A DNA stretch of 64,000 bases from Streptacidiphilus rugosus AM-16. GTDB taxonomy: Bacteria; Actinomycetota; Actinomycetes; Streptomycetales; Streptomycetaceae. The notes under the pieces were generated by a model. The model saw nothing but the letters and a program-made list of their open reading frames with translations. It did not search any database and was not told where the DNA came from. The DNA is taken from contig NZ_JQMJ01000004.1 in NCBI RefSeq assembly GCF_000744655.1, positions 2,480,001-2,544,000 on the forward strand, given 5' to 3'. Below, one piece after another: positions 47,512 through 57,101 of this stretch (position 1 is its first letter; the number at the start of each line of letters is the position of its first letter). A program made the translations under genes and the position numbers.

Positions 47512-47562
47512 CCGTCAGGGGCGCGGGGAACTGCGCGGGAACCACCCTCGCGCCCCTGACGG
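47512..47562 (-). repeat. Dispersed inverted repeat, copy 3 (likely terminator of the tricorn gene)
   Basis: Arms CCGTCAGGGGCGCG (47512-47525) and CGCGCCCCTGACGG (47549-47562), with a 23-nt loop that still contains the GGGAACTGCGCG segment of the repeat family. It begins 18 bp beyond the tricorn-protease stop. Confidence 0.7.
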
Positions 47563-47580
47563 TGCAAGCTCCGCCTGTGC

Positions 47581-50500
47581 CTACAGTTCGGGCAGCGTCG
47601 GGGGCTGGACCGCCGGCGTCTCCGCCAGCGCGGCCAGGGCCAGTTCGATCGCCCTGTCGAGCTGCGGGTCGCGGCCGGAGACCCAGTCCGACGGGGTCAT
47701 GCGGACCTCGACGTCGGGGTCGACGCCGTGGTTCTCCAGGCCCCAGCCGTAGCCCTGCAGCCAGGTCGCGTAACGCGGTTGGGTGACACCCGTCCCGTCG
47801 ACCAGGCGGTAGTGGCCGTCGATGCCGATCACCCCGCCCCAGCTCCGCACCCCCACGACGGGGCCCAGCCGCAGCGCCTGGAACGCTCCGCCGACGATGT
47901 CGCCGTCGGAGCCCGCGAACTCGTCCGTCACCGCGACCAGCGGGCCGCGCGGCGCGTCGAAGGGGTACGTCGAGGGAACGCTGTCGCGCGGCACGTCCCA
48001 GCCGACGACACGACGGTTCAGCTTCTCGATGACCAGCTGCGAGGTGTGGCCGCCGCGGTTCTCGCGGACGTCCACGACCAGGCCGTCGCGTACCATCTCG
48101 GTGTGCAGGTCGCGGTGGAGCTGCGCCCAGCCCTTCCCCACCATGTCCGGCACGTGCAGATAGCCCAGCCGGCCGCCGGAGGCGGCGTGGACGTGGGCCC
48201 GGCGGCCGGACACCCACGCGTGGTAGCGCAACGCCTCCTCGTCGGCCAGCGGGACCACCACCACGGCGCGCTCGGCGCCGTCCTGGCGGACCGTGAGCTC
48301 GACCGGCTTGCCCGCCGTACCGACCAGCAGCGGTCCCGGGCCCGTCACCGGGTCCACCGGACGGCCGTCGACGCTCAGCAGCACCGCGCCCGGCCGTACG
48401 CCCACCCCCGGCGCGGCCAGCGGCGAGCGGGCGAACGGGTCCGAGGACTCCGAGGGAAGCACCGTCACCACCCGCCACTCGCCCGACTCGTCGCGGGCGA
48501 GGTCCGCGCCGAGGAGGCCCTGGCGGCGGTTCTCGCCCGGGTCGCGGGGGGCCGGCATCACGTAGGCGTGCGAGGTGCGCGGCTCGCCCTGGAGCTCCCA
48601 GAGCAGGTCCACCAGGTCACCGTGGCTGCCGAGCCGCTCCACCAGCGGCCGGTAGCGCGCCTGGACCGCGTCCCAGTCCATCCCGCCGAGGTCCGCGCGC
48701 CAGAAGTTGTCGCGCATCAACCGGGCGGTCTCGTCGAACATCTGCCGCCACTCGGCGGTCGGGTCCACGGTGACCCTGACCCGCGAGAGGTCGACGGAGA
48801 CGCGTTCGTCGCGGTCCTCACGCTCCACCTTGCGGTCGGAGGGCAGGACGGTCACCGACCCGTGATCGCGGACCACGAGCCTGCTGCCGTCGCCGGAGAC
48901 GTCGAAGCCGTCCAGCTCCTCGACCAGCACCTCGGCGCGGCGGGTGGCGAAGTCGAAGCGCTCCAGCACGCTCCGCTCGGCGTCCGCCTCCGGCGTGGCC
49001 CGGCCGCTGCCGAGCACCCCGGCCACCGGATGGCGCAGCCACGCCACACCGCCCTTGACCGCCCGCAGCCCGCCGTACCGTCCGGCCGGCACCGGGAACG
49101 CGATGACCCGCGCGTCCAGGCCGTCCAGGTCCACGGTCGTGGCCCCGGCCTCCGGTTGGTCCGCAGCGGCCGCTCCCGCGCCGCCCGACCCCGCACCGCC
49201 CGTTCCGGCGCCTCCGCCCTTGCCGGGGGCGCGGCCGTCGAGCAGGGGGCCGAAGGGCGAGAGCGTCTCCGCGGCCAGCGTCAGCAGATAGGGCCGGGAG
49301 GCGGCCGGGAAGGACAGGTCGAAGACGTGCTCGTCGTAGACCGGGTCGAAGTCGCGCGCGGAGAGGAACGCCAGGTGCTTGCCGTCGCCGGTGAAGACCG
49401 GCGCGTAGTCGCGGAAACGCGGAGGCGTGGCCTCGACCAGTTCTCCGGTGGCGGTCCGGGCCAGCTTGATCTGACTCAGCGCCGACTCCAGCGAGATCGA
49501 GTGCGTCCAGGCCAGCCAGCCGGAGTCCGGCGAGAAGGAGAGGTCCGCCGCCATCGCGTGCGGGCTCCGGTCCAGTTCGCGCAGGGCGCCCGGCGCCTCC
49601 GGGTCGGCCACGGGCAGCAGCAGCACGCGGCCGACCCGGTCGGCGACGGCGACCAGGGTGCCGTCGGGGGAGGCCGCCAGTGCCTCCACGCGGCCCAACC
49701 GCCCTGCGAGCACCCGCCGTCCGTCGGAGAACTCCAGCGCGTCCTCGCCCTCGGCGTCGGTGACCCAGACCGACGCGCCGTCGGGCAGTGCCTGCGGCAG
49801 GCGGTTCCGCACACCCGGCGTCACCGCCAGCGCGCGGACCGGACCGTCCCTGTGGGTGACCCGGTGCACGGTGCCGCGGACCTCGACGACGCTGGAACGG
49901 CCGTCGACGTCGGGCGCGACCGCGCCCAGGTGCCGCCCGGCCTCGACCGGGAACGGCCGGCGCTCGCTGCGCGGCCCGCCGAGGCGGATCTCCAGCAGCC
50001 TGGGCCGCGTGCCGTCGGCCAGGCTCTCCACCAACCAGAGGTCGCCGCCCGCGTGGTGGACGACCCGGCTGCCGTCGGTGGCGGCGTTGCGGGCGTAGAA
50101 GCCGTGCTCGCCGTGGCCGCGCAGATCGGAGCCGTCGGGCAGGCTCGACCAGAGCCGGCCCAGCGGCGCGCCGTCGTCGAGGGAGTGGTCGGAGAGGAAG
50201 GCGACGCGCTCGCCCACCCACATCGGCGAGTCGATGTTGCCGTCGAGGTCCGCGTGCAGGCGGGTGAACTCACCGCCCTCGCTGCCGATCCAGAGCCGGC
50301 CGGCCTGGCCGCCCCGGTAGCCCTTCCAGTGGGCGGCCTCCCGGCCGGTGCTCGCCGAGGTGAGCAGCACCTGATCGCCGCCCGGCCGGAACGCGATGCT
50401 GCTGAGCCTGCCGAAGGGCAGGGTCCGCGCCGGGCCGCCGTCGAGCGGCACGGCGTGCGCCCAGGAGTGGGCCCGGGACCGCCGCCCCTGGGTGCTGCCG

Positions 50501-50814
50501 GCGATCACCTCGCCGTCCTCGGTCCAGCCCAGCACGGTGGTCTGCGCGCTGCCCCAGTGGGTCAGCCGTCGCGCCGGACCGCCCTCGACCGGGGCGACGT
50601 GCACCTCCGGCGCGCCGTCCCTGGTGGACGCCCAGGCCAGCAGGGTCCCGTCCGCCGAGAACCTGGGACGGGTCGCGGGCGCGTGGTCCGCGCTCACCCG
50701 CCACGCGCGCCCGCCCGTCACGGGGGCGAGCCAGACGTCGTCCTCGGCGACGAAGGCGACGAGGTCGCCGTGGATGTCGGGATACCTGAAGTAGCCATCG
50801 CTCGTATGCGTCAC
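47581..50814 (-). CDS. Tricorn-type protease (S41 family)
   Basis: A very large cytoplasmic protease, 1,077 residues. The first two thirds form beta-propeller repeats (blades ending in motifs such as RPRFSADGTLLAWAS and DLSFSPDSGWLAWTHS). A tricorn C1 domain, a PDZ domain (about 760-850, GVGVRPGAVLLSVDGRPV) and the S41 catalytic domain follow, with nucleophile Ser969 in EFAGSDGD and a probable catalytic His in RTSHAYV. Tricorn proteases cut oligopeptides released by larger proteases. The GTG at 50814 starts after a short leader. A Gly/Ala-rich low-complexity loop lies near residue 530. Confidence 0.93.
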   Translation of the reverse strand: MTHTSDGYFRYPDIHGDLVAFVAEDDVWLAPVTGGRAWRVSADHAPATRPRFSADGTLLAWASTRDGAPEVHVAPVEGGPARRLTHWGSAQTTVLGWTEDGEVIAGSTQGRRSRAHSWAHAVPLDGGPARTLPFGRLSSIAFRPGGDQVLLTSASTGREAAHWKGYRGGQAGRLWIGSEGGEFTRLHADLDGNIDSPMWVGERVAFLSDHSLDDGAPLGRLWSSLPDGSDLRGHGEHGFYARNAATDGSRVVHHAGGDLWLVESLADGTRPRLLEIRLGGPRSERRPFPVEAGRHLGAVAPDVDGRSSVVEVRGTVHRVTHRDGPVRALAVTPGVRNRLPQALPDGASVWVTDAEGEDALEFSDGRRVLAGRLGRVEALAASPDGTLVAVADRVGRVLLLPVADPEAPGALRELDRSPHAMAADLSFSPDSGWLAWTHSISLESALSQIKLARTATGELVEATPPRFRDYAPVFTGDGKHLAFLSARDFDPVYDEHVFDLSFPAASRPYLLTLAAETLSPFGPLLDGRAPGKGGGAGTGGAGSGGAGAAAADQPEAGATTVDLDGLDARVIAFPVPAGRYGGLRAVKGGVAWLRHPVAGVLGSGRATPEADAERSVLERFDFATRRAEVLVEELDGFDVSGDGSRLVVRDHGSVTVLPSDRKVEREDRDERVSVDLSRVRVTVDPTAEWRQMFDETARLMRDNFWRADLGGMDWDAVQARYRPLVERLGSHGDLVDLLWELQGEPRTSHAYVMPAPRDPGENRRQGLLGADLARDESGEWRVVTVLPSESSDPFARSPLAAPGVGVRPGAVLLSVDGRPVDPVTGPGPLLVGTAGKPVELTVRQDGAERAVVVVPLADEEALRYHAWVSGRRAHVHAASGGRLGYLHVPDMVGKGWAQLHRDLHTEMVRDGLVVDVRENRGGHTSQLVIEKLNRRVVGWDVPRDSVPSTYPFDAPRGPLVAVTDEFAGSDGDIVGGAFQALRLGPVVGVRSWGGVIGIDGHYRLVDGTGVTQPRYATWLQGYGWGLENHGVDPDVEVRMTPSDWVSGRDPQLDRAIELALAALAETPAVQPPTLPEL

Positions 50815-50931
50815 ATCGGCACGCTAACCGAGTCCGAGTTGGATCAGCACCCCCTTTCCCCTCCTCGGCCCGGTCCAACACTCCTGCCGACGAACGGGGT
50901 TCGACGTTCCGCTTCAGTCGCCCAGCGTTCG

Positions 50932-51555
50932 TCACTCCGTCGCGCCGCCGCCGAGGAGCGAACGCCGGACCCTGGCGAGCCGGGCCTGCCTGGTCTCCGG
51001 CGTCAGCGCCTGCAGCAGCGGCAGGATCAGCTGGTAGCGCCCGGACCTGTCGAGCGCCTCGAAGGCCGCACGGGCCTTCGGCTCCGCGTCGAGGAGCGCG
51101 GCCAGGTCGTCCGGCACCGTCGCGGTCCGCTGCGGCTGGTAGGCCGCGGCCCACCGCCCGTCCGCCTTGGCCCGGCGGACCTCGGCCAGCCCCGGCTCGC
51201 GCATCCGCCCGGCCGCGGTCAGCGCGGCGACCCGGTCGACGTTGACCTGCGACCACAGACTGCGCCGCCGACGCGGCACGTACTTCTGCAGGTAGTGCCG
51301 CTCGTCCAGGGCGCGGCGCTGCCCGGAGACCCAACCGAAGCAGAGCCCGGCGTCGACCATCTCGTCCTCGGTGACGCTCGGGAGGCCCGAGCCCTTCCTC
51401 GCCACCCTGATCCAGACGCCCTCCTGGCGGGTGTGGTGCTCGGCCAGCCAGTCCTCGAAAGCGGCCGCGTCCACGAAGGCGACGACCTCGGCCCCGTCCC
51501 GCCCTGCTCCTTCGTGCGCCGCTCCTTCGTGCCCTGCTCCTTCGTCCGCTGTCAT
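50932..51555 (-). CDS. YdeI/OmpD-associated family protein
   Basis: A 207-residue protein of the YdeI (bacteriocin/antimicrobial-peptide protection) family: FEDWLAEHHTRQEGVWIRVARKGSG, EDEMVDAGLCFGWVSGQRRALDERHYLQKYVPRRRRSLWSQVN, then a C-terminal DUF1905-like helical part (LPLLQALTPETRQARLARV). The N-terminus is a short Glu/Gly/Ala/His repeat (EGAGHEGAAHEGAG). The ATG at 51555 is the first methionine giving this family start. Divergent from the SigJ-type gene. Confidence 0.85.
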   Translation of the reverse strand: MTADEGAGHEGAAHEGAGRDGAEVVAFVDAAAFEDWLAEHHTRQEGVWIRVARKGSGLPSVTEDEMVDAGLCFGWVSGQRRALDERHYLQKYVPRRRRSLWSQVNVDRVAALTAAGRMREPGLAEVRRAKADGRWAAAYQPQRTATVPDDLAALLDAEPKARAAFEALDRSGRYQLILPLLQALTPETRQARLARVRRSLLGGGATE

Positions 51556-51677
51556 GAGGACGCTTCTACCCGTTCCCTGCGGGCTTTCCCTTCGCGGCGC
51601 GCGCACCAATCCCGGCGTCCTTGTCGCATCCACGGCGTCCGATTCGTCACAGTGGTGAGGACGCCCGACGAGAGAAT

Positions 51678-52619
51678 GTGACAGGACCCGTGAACGACTA
51701 CGTCAACGACGGTCTGGCCGATCGATTCGAGCAGAACCGCGCCCGGCTCCGGTCCGTGGCCTACCGCATGCTCGGTTCCACCGACGAGGCCGAGGACGCG
51801 GTGCAGGAGGCCTGGCTGCGGCTGAGCCGCTCCGACGCCGCCGAGATCGACAACCTCAGCGGCTGGCTGACCACCGTGGTCGGCCGGGTCTGCCTGGACA
51901 TGCTGCGCTCGCGCGGTTCCCGGCGCGAGGAGTCGTGGGAGGTGCACGTCCCCGACACGATCGAGGGCATCGAGGCCTTCGGCGGTCCGGAGGGGCCGGG
52001 CGGTCGCGGCTCCGTCGACCGGGCCAACCCGGAGGACGAGGCGCTGCTGGCCGACTCGATCGGACTGGCGCTGCTGGTCGTGCTGGACACGCTGGACCCC
52101 GCCGAGCGCCTCGCGTTCGTGCTGCACGACATGTTCGCCGTCCCCTTCGACGAGATCGCCCCGATCGTCGGCCGCTCGACCGCCGCGGCCCGGCAGCTGG
52201 CCAGCCGGGCGCGCCGCCGGGTCCAGGGCGTCGAGCCGGACCCCGAGGCGGATCTGCGCCGGCAGAAGGAGGTCGTCGACGCCTTCCTCTCGGCCGCACG
52301 CGGCGGCGACTTCGAGGCGCTGCTGTCGGTGCTCGACCCCGACGTGGTGTTCCGCGCCGACGCCATGGCCATGCGCATGGGCTCGACGGGCGAGACCCGC
52401 GGGGCCAAGGCGGTCGCCGGCTTCTACCTCGGCAAGGCCCAGGCCGTCCGGCCCGCCCTGGTGGACGACTTCATGGCCGGTGTCTGGGCGGAGGGCGGGC
52501 GGCCGCGCATCGTCCTCGAGTTCACCATCGAGGACGACCGGATCACCGCGATCGACGTCCACGCCGAGCCCGAACTGCTCGCCTCCTACGACGTGCGGTT
52601 CCTGGACGGGAAGGACTGA
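51678..52619 (+). CDS. sigJ: SigJ-type ECF sigma factor with C-terminal SnoaL-like domain
   Basis: An alternative sigma factor of 313 residues. Region 2 (ADRFEQNRARLRSVAYRMLGSTDEAEDAVQEAWLRLSR) and region 4 (LDPAERLAFVLHDMFAVPFDEIAPIVGRSTAAARQLASRARRRV) are followed by a SnoaL/NTF2-like domain (about 190-313). In SigJ/ECF41-type proteins this domain replaces a separate anti-sigma factor by regulating the sigma factor in cis. The GTG at 51678 is used; a GTG at 51690 with AGGA close by is also possible. No membrane anti-sigma gene is adjacent. Confidence 0.88.
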   Translation: MTGPVNDYVNDGLADRFEQNRARLRSVAYRMLGSTDEAEDAVQEAWLRLSRSDAAEIDNLSGWLTTVVGRVCLDMLRSRGSRREESWEVHVPDTIEGIEAFGGPEGPGGRGSVDRANPEDEALLADSIGLALLVVLDTLDPAERLAFVLHDMFAVPFDEIAPIVGRSTAAARQLASRARRRVQGVEPDPEADLRRQKEVVDAFLSAARGGDFEALLSVLDPDVVFRADAMAMRMGSTGETRGAKAVAGFYLGKAQAVRPALVDDFMAGVWAEGGRPRIVLEFTIEDDRITAIDVHAEPELLASYDVRFLDGKD

Positions 52620-52675
52620 ACGGAACTCGACTGAGCCGGACCGAGCCGAACGGGAACGGGAACAGGTGCGGCGAA

Positions 52676-52709
52676 CCGCTGGGGTGGTTTTTGGGACTAG
52701 CCCCAGCGG
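52676..52709. terminator. Bidirectional hairpin between sigJ and rsmE
   Basis: Arms CCGCTGGGG (52676-52684) and CCCCAGCGG (52701-52709) flank a spacer with a T-rich GGTTTTTGGG. The structure straddles the rsmE stop codon and lies 56 bp after the sigJ stop. Confidence 0.65.
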
Positions 52710-53440
52710 CCGCTGCGGCCGAGCAGCAGCGCACCGGCCGCGACGCCGGCGGTGGAGGTGCGGAGCACGGAGGGGCCCAGCAGGTAGGCGCCCGCCCCGG
52801 CCGTGGCGAAGGCGCCCAGCTCGTCCGGGGAGACACCGCCCTCGGGGCCGACGACCAGCACGACCGAGCCGGCCTGCGGAAGGTCGGCGGCGGCCAGCGG
52901 CGACGCGCCCTCCTCGTGCAGCACGGCCGGCAGCGTCGCCGAGGCCAGCAGTCCGGCGACCTGGCGGGTCGTCATGAGGTCCTGGACGACGGGGAAGCGC
53001 AGCCGACGCGACTGCTTGCCCGCCTCCCGGGCGGTCGCCCGCCACTTGGCCAGCGACTTGGCGCCCCGTTCGCCCTTCCACTGGGTGATGCAGCGCGAGG
53101 CGGACCACGGGACGATCTCGTCCACGCCGACCTCGGTCATCAACTCGACCGCGAGCTCGCCGCGGTCGCCCTTGGGCAGCGCCTGGACCACGGTGATCCG
53201 CAGCGGCGGCTCGGGCTCGGTCAGCACCGCGGTCACGCGGACGTCGAGCGCGTCCTTGCCCTCCAGCGCCGCGACGGTGCCCCGGACGCCCGCGCCCGCC
53301 CCGTCGGTGAGGACCAGCTCCTCACCGACGGTCAGCCGCTTGACGGCGACCGCATGCCGCCCCTCCGCACCGTCCAGGCGGATCAGCCCGCCCACGGGGG
53401 CGAGGCGGTCGGTGTCCAGCAGGAAGACAGGGGCGGTCAC
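52697..53440 (-). CDS. rsmE: 16S rRNA (uracil(1498)-N(3))-methyltransferase
   Basis: SPOUT-class methyltransferase that methylates U1498 of 16S rRNA. The 247-residue protein has an N-terminal PUA-like domain (GGLIRLDGAEGRHAVAVKRLTVGEEL), the ALPKGDRGELAVELMTEVGVDEIVPWSASRCI stretch, and the SAM-binding trefoil knot (VLVVGPEGGVSPDEL, LGPSVLRTSTAGVAAGALLL). The GTG at 53440 lies 47 bp behind dnaJ; hrcA-dnaJ-rsmE is a common operon. Confidence 0.95.
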   Translation of the reverse strand: MTAPVFLLDTDRLAPVGGLIRLDGAEGRHAVAVKRLTVGEELVLTDGAGAGVRGTVAALEGKDALDVRVTAVLTEPEPPLRITVVQALPKGDRGELAVELMTEVGVDEIVPWSASRCITQWKGERGAKSLAKWRATAREAGKQSRRLRFPVVQDLMTTRQVAGLLASATLPAVLHEEGASPLAAADLPQAGSVVLVVGPEGGVSPDELGAFATAGAGAYLLGPSVLRTSTAGVAAGALLLGRSGRWG

Positions 53441-53487
53441 GTGCTGCTCGGTTCTCCGGGAGAAGGGGGCTGGGCGGCCGGGAGGGA

Positions 53488-54630
53488 TCAGCGGCCGTTG
53501 AAGGCGTCCTTGAGACGGGAGAAGAGACCCTGCTGTCCCGGCGCGAACTGACCGGAGGGCCGCTCCTCGCCGCGCAGCTTGGCGAGCCGCCGCAGCAGCT
53601 CCTCCTGCTCCGCGTCGAGCTTGCTCGGCGTCAGGACCTCGACATGCACTATCAGGTCGCCACGCCCGCCGCCGCGCAGGTGCGTGATGCCCCGGCCGTG
53701 CAGCGGGATGGACTGCCCCGACTGGGTGCCGGGCCGGATGTCGATCTCGGCCACGCCGTCCAGGGTGTCCAGCGGGACCTTCGTGCCCAGCGAGGCCGCC
53801 GTCATCGGCAGGGTCACCGTGCAGTGCAGGTCGTCTCCGCGCCGCTGGAAGATCTCGTGCGCGTTCTCGGAGATCTCCACGTACAGGTCGCCGGCCGGAC
53901 CGCCGCCGGGGCCGACCTCGCCCTCGCCGGCCAGCTGGATCCGGGTGCCGTTGTCGACGCCCGCGGGGATCTTGACGGTCAGCGTCCGCCGCGCGCGCAC
54001 CCGGCCGTCGCCGGCGCACTCGGGGCAGGGGGTCGGCACGACCGTGCCGAAGCCCTGGCACTGGGGGCAGGGACGCGAGGTCATGACCTGGCCGAGGAAG
54101 GACCGGGTCACCTGGGACACCTCACCGCGGCCGCGACACATGTCGCAGGTCTGCGCCGAGGTGCCGGGGGCCGCGCCCTCGCCGTTGCAGGTGGTGCAGA
54201 CGACGGCGGTGTCGACCTGGATGTCCTTTGTGGTGCCGAAGGCCGCCTCCTCCAGATCGATGTCGATCCGGATCATGGCGTCCTGGCCGCGCCGGGTCCG
54301 CGAACGCGGGCCGCGCTGGCCGCCGGCCGCGCCGAAGAAGGCGTCCATGATGTCGCTGAAGCCGAAGCCCGCGCCCGTGCCGAAGCCGCCGGCCCCGCCC
54401 GCGCCGCCGGTGGCGGAGAGCGGGTCGCCGCCGAGGTCGTAGACCTGGCGCTTGTTCGGGTCCGAGAGCACCTCGTAGGCGGCGTTGATCTCCTTGAACC
54501 GCTCCTGGGTCTTCGGGTCCGGGTTGACGTCAGGATGCAGCTCACGCGCCAGCCGGCGGAAAGCCTTCTTGATCTCGTCCTGACTCGCGTCCCGTCGGAC
54601 GCCGAGTACCGCGTAGTAGTCCGTGGCCAC
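53488..54630 (-). CDS. dnaJ: Molecular chaperone DnaJ
   Basis: Hsp40 co-chaperone that stimulates DnaK. The 380-residue protein contains a J domain (3-67) with His32-Pro33-Asp34, a Gly/Phe-rich segment (about 70-110), four CxxCxGxG zinc repeats ([32 protein letters not shown]; about 138-205) and the C-terminal substrate-binding domains. The GTG at 54630 has GGAG 7 nt upstream and is preferred to the TTG one codon earlier. Paired with hrcA, so it corresponds to the second (DnaJ2) copy of streptomycetes, under CIRCE control. Confidence 0.96.
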   Translation of the reverse strand: MATDYYAVLGVRRDASQDEIKKAFRRLARELHPDVNPDPKTQERFKEINAAYEVLSDPNKRQVYDLGGDPLSATGGAGGAGGFGTGAGFGFSDIMDAFFGAAGGQRGPRSRTRRGQDAMIRIDIDLEEAAFGTTKDIQVDTAVVCTTCNGEGAAPGTSAQTCDMCRGRGEVSQVTRSFLGQVMTSRPCPQCQGFGTVVPTPCPECAGDGRVRARRTLTVKIPAGVDNGTRIQLAGEGEVGPGGGPAGDLYVEISENAHEIFQRRGDDLHCTVTLPMTAASLGTKVPLDTLDGVAEIDIRPGTQSGQSIPLHGRGITHLRGGGRGDLIVHVEVLTPSKLDAEQEELLRRLAKLRGEERPSGQFAPGQQGLFSRLKDAFNGR

Positions 54631-54722
54631 CAAAATGCTCCGCTAGTCTCCGTGTGAGGCTCGTGCCATGTCGTGTCGTGGTCTGTCAGGACCGGGTCGG
54701 ACCCGGGTGAGTCCTGGGTGGA

Positions 54723-55754
54723 CTAGGACGCGGCCAGGATCTGACCGACATACCGTGCAACCGCTCGGACAGCACCCATGGTTCCCGGGTAGTCCATCCG
54801 CGTCGGCCCGACCACCCCGAGTTTGGCGACGGTCTCATCGCCCGAACCGTAGCCCACCGAGACGACCGAGGTGGAATTCAGTCCCTCATAGGCGTTCTCG
54901 TGACCGATCCTGACCATCACTCCCGGGTCTCCGGTCTCACCCAGCAGCCGAAGCAGCACCACCTGTTCTTCCAGCGCCTCCAGGACGGGGGCGATGGTGA
55001 GGGGGAAGTCGTGCGGGAAGCGGGTCAGGTTCGCGGTGCCGCCCAGGACGACGCGCTCCTCGGTCTGCTCGACCAGCGCCTCGTACAGAGTGGACAGCAC
55101 GGTCGTGACCGCGGCCCGGTCCTGGTGCGGGAAGCTCTCAGGGAGATCCTGCAGCAGCGTCGGCACCTCGGCGAAGCGGCGACCGGCCGCCCGCGCGTTG
55201 AGCCTGCTGCGCAGGTCCCCCAGCATCGCCTCGCCGACCTGGCTCGGGCAGTCGACCAGCCGCTGCTCGACCCGTCCGGTGTCGGTGATCAGCACCAGCA
55301 TCACCCGGGTCGGCGTCAGCGCGACCAGCTCGACGTGCCGGACCGTGGAACGGGTGAGCGAGGGGTACTGGACCACCGCCACCTGTCTGGTCAGCTGCGC
55401 CAGCAGCCGCACCGTGCGGGCGACGACGTCGTCGAGGTCCACCGCGTGGTCGAGGAAGCTGGTGATCGCCCGGCGCTCGGCCGTCGACAGCGGCTTGACC
55501 TCCGTCAGCCGGTCGACGAAGAGCCGGTATCCCTTGTCGGTGGGCACCCGTCCGGCACTGGTGTGCGGCTGGTGGATGTAGCCCTCCTCCTCGAGGACGG
55601 CCATGTCGTTACGGACGGTAGCCGAGGAGACACCGAGGTTGTGGCGTTCGACCAGCGCCTTGGAGCCGACCGGCTCCTCGGTGCCCACGTAGTCCTGCAC
55701 GATGGCGCGCAGCACCGCGAGCTTGCGGTCGTCGAGCCGACGCTCCTCGCGCAC
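54723..55754 (-). CDS. hrcA: Heat-inducible transcriptional repressor HrcA
   Basis: Repressor that binds CIRCE and shuts off chaperone genes until heat or misfolded protein relieves it. The 343-residue protein starts with a winged helix ([66 protein letters not shown]) and continues with the HrcA dimerisation/GAF-like domain. Two GTG codons are in frame; the one at 55754 is optimally spaced from GGAGG, the one at 55760 is only 3 nt from it. A CIRCE element lies 134 bp upstream. Confidence 0.96.
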   Translation of the reverse strand: MREERRLDDRKLAVLRAIVQDYVGTEEPVGSKALVERHNLGVSSATVRNDMAVLEEEGYIHQPHTSAGRVPTDKGYRLFVDRLTEVKPLSTAERRAITSFLDHAVDLDDVVARTVRLLAQLTRQVAVVQYPSLTRSTVRHVELVALTPTRVMLVLITDTGRVEQRLVDCPSQVGEAMLGDLRSRLNARAAGRRFAEVPTLLQDLPESFPHQDRAAVTTVLSTLYEALVEQTEERVVLGGTANLTRFPHDFPLTIAPVLEALEEQVVLLRLLGETGDPGVMVRIGHENAYEGLNSTSVVSVGYGSGDETVAKLGVVGPTRMDYPGTMGAVRAVARYVGQILAAS

Positions 55755-55887
55755 GGGCACGCACCTCCAGTCGTCCGGTCCAGCAGTCGTCCGGCCCGGC
55801 GGTCGTCCGGTCCGGTCGGGCGGTCCAGCAGGTCCGACGCCCCGGCGGTCGGGGGCCGGGCGCCTTGATCCCGTCACTACACCTGTC

Positions 55888-55914
55888 CTGGCACTCTTGA
55901 CATACGAGTGCCAG
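55888..55914 (-). promoter_or_regulatory. CIRCE element (HrcA operator)
   Basis: CTGGCACTC-N9-GAGTGCCAG, a perfect 9-9-9 inverted repeat. It matches the actinobacterial CIRCE and sits in the hrcA promoter region, so hrcA-dnaJ-rsmE should be HrcA-regulated. Confidence 0.92.
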
Positions 55915-56041
55915 CATTCGTCGTGTGCCAGTGTAAGCGCGAGGGTCCGCGACCGGAACGTCTGGACCTCGTCAGACGTACCACATAGCGAGGGCGCCAC
56001 GGCAGAATTGCACCCGCAGTTCACCGCCCAGGAGGGACACC

Positions 56042-56962
56042 ATGTCCAGGACTCGTTTCGCACCGGACCGCGGGCTGACCACGCGCATGCTGATCACGAT
56101 GTTCATGATCGGCCTGCTGTTCGTGGCCTTCGTCGGCGTGCTGCTGGTGGCCCTGCGCGGGATGTGGCCCCTGGTCGTCATCATCGCGGGCGGACTCTTC
56201 ATCGCCCAGTTCTGGTTCAGCGACAAGATCGCCGCCTTCAGCATGGGCGCCCGCGAGGTCACCCCCCAGGACTACCCGGAGCTGCACGGCGCCATCGACC
56301 GCCTGTGCGCGCTCGCGGACATGTCCAAGCCGAAGGTCGCCGTCGCGCAGAGTGACATCCCGAACGCGTTCGCGACCGGCCGGAACGAGAAGAACGCCGT
56401 CGTCTGCGTCACCACCGGTCTGCTGCGCCGCCTCGAGCCGGAGGAGCTGGAGGGCGTGCTGGCCCACGAGCTCTCGCACGTCGCCCACCGCGACGTCGCG
56501 GTGATGACCATCGCCGGCTTCCTCGGCGTGCTGGCCGGCATCATCACCCGCGTCGGCCTCCAGTTCGGCATGTTCGGCGGCTTCGACCGTCGCGACAGCC
56601 GCGACAACGACAACACCGCGATCGCGATGCTCGCCGTCATCGCGATCAGCGCCGTCGTCTACGCCATCAGCTTCCTGCTGACCCGCCTGCTCTCCCGCTA
56701 CCGCGAGCTGTCCGCCGACCGCTCGGCCGCGCTGCTGACCGGCAAGCCCTCGGCGCTCGCCTCGGCGCTCACCAAGGTCACCGGCGACATCGGCGCGATC
56801 CCGACGCAGGACCTGCGCCAGGCCCAGCCGTTCAACGCCTTCTACTTCGCCCCGGCCCTGTCCGCGCGCGCGGTCGCCAGCAACGCCTTCTCCACCCACC
56901 CGTCGCTCCAGCAGCGCCTGGAGCAGCTCGGCAGGATCTCCACCGAACTCGGCCGCGGCTGA
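56042..56962 (+). CDS. htpX: M48-family membrane metalloprotease HtpX
   Basis: Zinc protease of the cytoplasmic membrane that helps remove damaged membrane proteins. The 306-residue protein has two N-terminal helices (16-38, 42-58), the zinc motif [10 protein letters not shown] (His142, Glu143, His146) and a further hydrophobic pair (about 152-172 and 192-218). The downstream ELSADRSAA supplies the third ligand Glu. The ATG at 56042 has AGGAGG 6 nt upstream. It is divergent from hrcA and is followed by the PspAB gene, as in other streptomycetes. Confidence 0.94.
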   Translation: MSRTRFAPDRGLTTRMLITMFMIGLLFVAFVGVLLVALRGMWPLVVIIAGGLFIAQFWFSDKIAAFSMGAREVTPQDYPELHGAIDRLCALADMSKPKVAVAQSDIPNAFATGRNEKNAVVCVTTGLLRRLEPEELEGVLAHELSHVAHRDVAVMTIAGFLGVLAGIITRVGLQFGMFGGFDRRDSRDNDNTAIAMLAVIAISAVVYAISFLLTRLLSRYRELSADRSAALLTGKPSALASALTKVTGDIGAIPTQDLRQAQPFNAFYFAPALSARAVASNAFSTHPSLQQRLEQLGRISTELGRG

Positions 56963-56973
56963 CACCGACCGCG

Positions 56974-57080
56974 CTGCACCGCCTGCCACCTGCACCGCCT
57001 GGCCACCTGCACCACCTATGACCTGCACCACCCATGACCTGCACCGCCCAATACCCGCACCGCCCACTACCTGCACCGCC
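56974..57080 (+). repeat. 16-17-bp tandem repeat between htpX and pspAB
   Basis: About 6.6 imperfect copies of a CTGCACCGCCTGCCAC-type unit, at 56974, 56990, 57007, 57023, 57039, 57055 and 57071. The sequence ends 21 bp before the pspAB start. Variation is concentrated in the last five bases of each unit. Confidence 0.8.
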
Positions 57081-57101
57081 GCCGAGAGGACAGAGACTCC
57101 G

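Noticed and set aside
47728-51681. 1,317-codon open frame on the plus strand
   Set aside because: It runs antisense through the tricorn-protease gene. Its translation is Arg/Pro/His/Gly-rich with no domain, a typical shadow in GC-rich DNA.
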